Made by a program: the position numbers and the translations under genes. Positions 62,620-64,000 of a stretch of 64,000 bases of DNA are shown one piece after another; position 1 is the stretch's first letter; every line of letters starts with the position of its first letter. This DNA is from Bin103 sp002238925 (GTDB lineage: Bacteria; Spirochaetota; Spirochaetia; SZUA-6; Bin103). The DNA is taken from positions 2,480,001 to 2,544,000 of the forward strand of contig OZ242313.1 in the NCBI GenBank assembly GCA_965208065.1. Reading direction: 5' to 3'. The notes under the pieces are model-generated. The model saw only the letters and a list, made by a program, of their open reading frames with translations, searched no databases and was not told where the DNA came from.

Positions 62620-63405
62620 TTAGTGCATGGTGGAGCCGCCGGACAGGTTGACGGCCTGGCCGGTCATGCCGCGGGCGTCGTCGGAGGCCAGGTAGACGGC
62701 CAGCTCGGCGATTTCCGCCGGTTCGAGCAGGCGGCCGAGCGGGTTGACGTTGGCTTCCATCTTGTCGACCGGCTCGCCGCGCAACTCGGCATCCACCTGC
62801 AGGCGGCGCAGCAGCATGACGGTGCGGGTGGCGCCGGGGCAGATGGCATTGATCGTGACGCCGGTGCCGGCGGTCTCCAGGGCCGCGGTGCGGGTCAGGC
62901 CGATCAGGCCATGCTTGGTGGCGGTGTAAGCGCCGGCGGCGAGCAGGCCGCGCTTGCCGGCTACCGAGGCCATGTTGATTACCCGGCCCCAGCCGCGCTC
63001 GGTCATGGCCGGCACCAGTGCCTTGGTGAGCAGGTAGGGCGCGGTGAGGTTGACCGCGATGCTCAGATCCCAGAAGCCGTCGTCGTAGTCCGCGATGCGG
63101 CGCGGATTCGCGCTGCTGCCGATGCCGGCGTTGTTCACCAGGATGTCCACCGCCGGAAAGTGGCGCGCGACGCGGCCCGGCAGCCCGGTTGCCTGCGCGC
63201 GGTCGCTCAGGTCGACCGGCAGCGCCTCCGCGGAGCGGCCGAGCGCGGTGACTTCCGCCGCCACCTGTTCGATCTCGGCGGCGGTGCGTGCCGACAGCGC
63301 CACGTCGGCGCCCTCGCGGGCGAATGCGAGTGCGATGGCGCGGCCGATCCCGCGCCCTGCGCCGGTCACCAGCGCTACCTTGTTGTGCAGTTTCATGGCC
63401 TGCAT
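62620..63405 (-). CDS. Short-chain dehydrogenase/reductase (3-oxoacyl-ACP reductase/gluconate 5-dehydrogenase-like)
   Basis: A 261-residue classical SDR: KVALVTGAGRGIGRAIALAF, DILVNNAGIG, NMASVAG (Ser), YTATKHGLIGLTR (YxxxK), and a C-terminal GQAVNLSGGSTMH ending. The last part (DKMEANVNPLGRLLEPAEIA) resembles sugar-acid dehydrogenases. ATG 63405 or 63396; the first is given. It precedes the zinc dehydrogenase by 76 bp on the same strand. Confidence 0.88.
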   Translation of the reverse strand: MQAMKLHNKVALVTGAGRGIGRAIALAFAREGADVALSARTAAEIEQVAAEVTALGRSAEALPVDLSDRAQATGLPGRVARHFPAVDILVNNAGIGSSANPRRIADYDDGFWDLSIAVNLTAPYLLTKALVPAMTERGWGRVINMASVAGKRGLLAAGAYTATKHGLIGLTRTAALETAGTGVTINAICPGATRTVMLLRRLQVDAELRGEPVDKMEANVNPLGRLLEPAEIAELAVYLASDDARGMTGQAVNLSGGSTMH

Positions 63406-63511
63406 TGAACCATCTTCGCGGCGCCGACAGAAGGGCCGGCGCTGCCGGTTCACGCGGCGTTCCGCGGGCCGTGCCGGCGGCGGTTGACGGACGCGGCAAG
63501 CTGTGGGAATC

Positions 63512-63547
63512 GTGTAGGCACAATGTCTGGTGTAGGCACAGTGTCTG
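63512..63547. repeat. 18 bp tandem duplication spanning a start codon
   Basis: GTGTAGGCACAATGTCTG (63512-63529) is repeated as GTGTAGGCACAGTGTCTG (63530-63547). Each copy has TAGG followed by a start-like codon, ATG in the first and GTG in the second, both in frame with the downstream gene. Confidence 0.9.
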
Positions 63548-64000
63548 ATCGGGTAGTGAGATTCGCCGAGTTGAGCCGCTTCATCGCGCGCATTTTCGCC
63601 GCCGCCGGGGCGAGTGAGGAGAATGCCCGCGTCTGTGCGGCGCACATCGCGGGTGCCAATCTGTGCGGCGTGGACACGCATGGCGCCTGGCAGGTGGCCG
63701 GCTACGTGGACGACATCCGCCGCGGCCTGCTGGCGGCGGATGCGGAACCGCGCGTGGTGCGCGAGCAGCCGGGCGCCCTGCTGGTGGCGGGTGGCTGGAC
63801 GTTCGGGCAGGTGGCTGCCGAATTTGCGGTACACGAGGGGCTGAAGCGGCTTGAAGACCAGGCGGTGGTGCTGGCCGGTGTGGTGCAGTGCCATCACCTG
63901 GGACGGGTCGGCCACTACCCGGAGTTGGCCGCGGAGCGCGGCGCGATTGCCGTGGTGTGCGGCGGTGGCTACGGTGTCGGCAGCCCGATCACGGTGCCGT
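63523..64000 (+). CDS. Malate/L-lactate dehydrogenase family (Ldh_2) protein, 3' end beyond the window
   Basis: The frame is open to the window end. The start MSGVGTVSDRVVRFAEL leads into the Ldh_2 N-terminal helix, GANLCGVDTHGAWQVAGYV, the D-T-H-G motif, and CHHLGRVGHYPELA with the catalytic-type His, a signature of this NAD(P)-dependent 2-hydroxyacid (malate, lactate, sulfolactate, ureidoglycolate) dehydrogenase family. In-frame ATG 63523 and GTG 63541 both lie in an 18 bp tandem repeat. It would follow the urea/sugar-acid theme, but the exact substrate is not knowable here. Confidence 0.85.
   Translation, partial: MSGVGTVSDRVVRFAELSRFIARIFAAAGASEENARVCAAHIAGANLCGVDTHGAWQVAGYVDDIRRGLLAADAEPRVVREQPGALLVAGGWTFGQVAAEFAVHEGLKRLEDQAVVLAGVVQCHHLGRVGHYPELAAERGAIAVVCGGGYGVGSPITVP

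Overview
The window is a GC-rich, densely coding stretch of bacterial chromosome with about 55 protein genes, one insertion sequence and no rRNA, tRNA or CRISPR array that I can see. The cell type is Gram-negative-like: there are two small outer-membrane beta-barrel proteins with C-terminal Phe, lipoproteins, and periplasmic-binding-protein transport systems. The mix of sugar-acid catabolism, Gfo/Idh/MocA and MDR oxidoreductases, urea use and unusual lipid genes resembles uncultured, host- or sponge-associated marine bacteria (possibly Spirochaetota-like). That placement is an impression only, because no phylogenetic marker is present.

Layout. 1-9.3 kb: a partial sugar-phosphate isomerase/epimerase, an M14-like protein, a GH172/DUF2961 protein, an AAA+ ATPase with a nuclease-like C-terminus, a malate synthase-like protein, a DUF2784 membrane protein, an MDR dehydrogenase and a secreted pentapeptide-repeat protein. 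9.3-20.9 kb, all on the minus strand: one nitrogen supercluster, urtABCDE (urea ABC transporter) then ureABC, ureF, ureG, ureD and a coupled FGGY sugar kinase. It is preceded by a good sigma-54 -24/-12 promoter. There is no ureE, and UreG carries a His-rich tail. 21-27.3 kb: PIG-L deacetylase, GT1 glycosyltransferase, GNAT acyltransferase, MMPL/RND exporter and GT2 glycosyltransferase, which look like a glycolipid assembly and export locus. 27.3-31.9 kb: a Liv-type (branched-chain amino acid/amide) ABC transporter. 31.9-35.7 kb: a GH32-like protein, an SRPBCC protein, an MDR dehydrogenase and an outer-membrane protein. 35.8-37.4 kb: an insertion sequence with two-unit terminal inverted repeats, followed by about 530 bp of non-coding DNA with two perfect DnaA boxes. 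37.9-43.9 kb: a PhyH-HEAT fusion, oxidoreductases and a second outer-membrane protein.

43.9-53.0 kb is the most unusual part. It holds a small membrane protein, an OleD-type reductase, a LuxC-type acyl-CoA reductase, a LuxE-type acyl-protein synthetase, a fused thiolase-fold protein (an active OleA-like half joined to a half lacking the catalytic Cys and His), a second NAD-dependent reductase and a GT1 glycosyltransferase. Together these suggest an Ole-like head-to-head fatty-acyl condensation whose product is activated and reduced by LuxE/LuxC instead of being converted to an olefin by OleB/OleC, and then possibly glycosylated. I do not know a described pathway with this composition.

53-64 kb: a DtxR-family regulator, an SDR, a URO-D-like protein, a truncated aldo/keto reductase, a Gfo/Idh/MocA protein, a Calx-beta lipoprotein with a metalloprotease domain whose catalytic Glu is Gly, mannonate dehydratase, a zinc alcohol dehydrogenase, an SDR and the start of a malate/lactate dehydrogenase-family gene. 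These last genes fit hexuronate or related sugar-acid catabolism.
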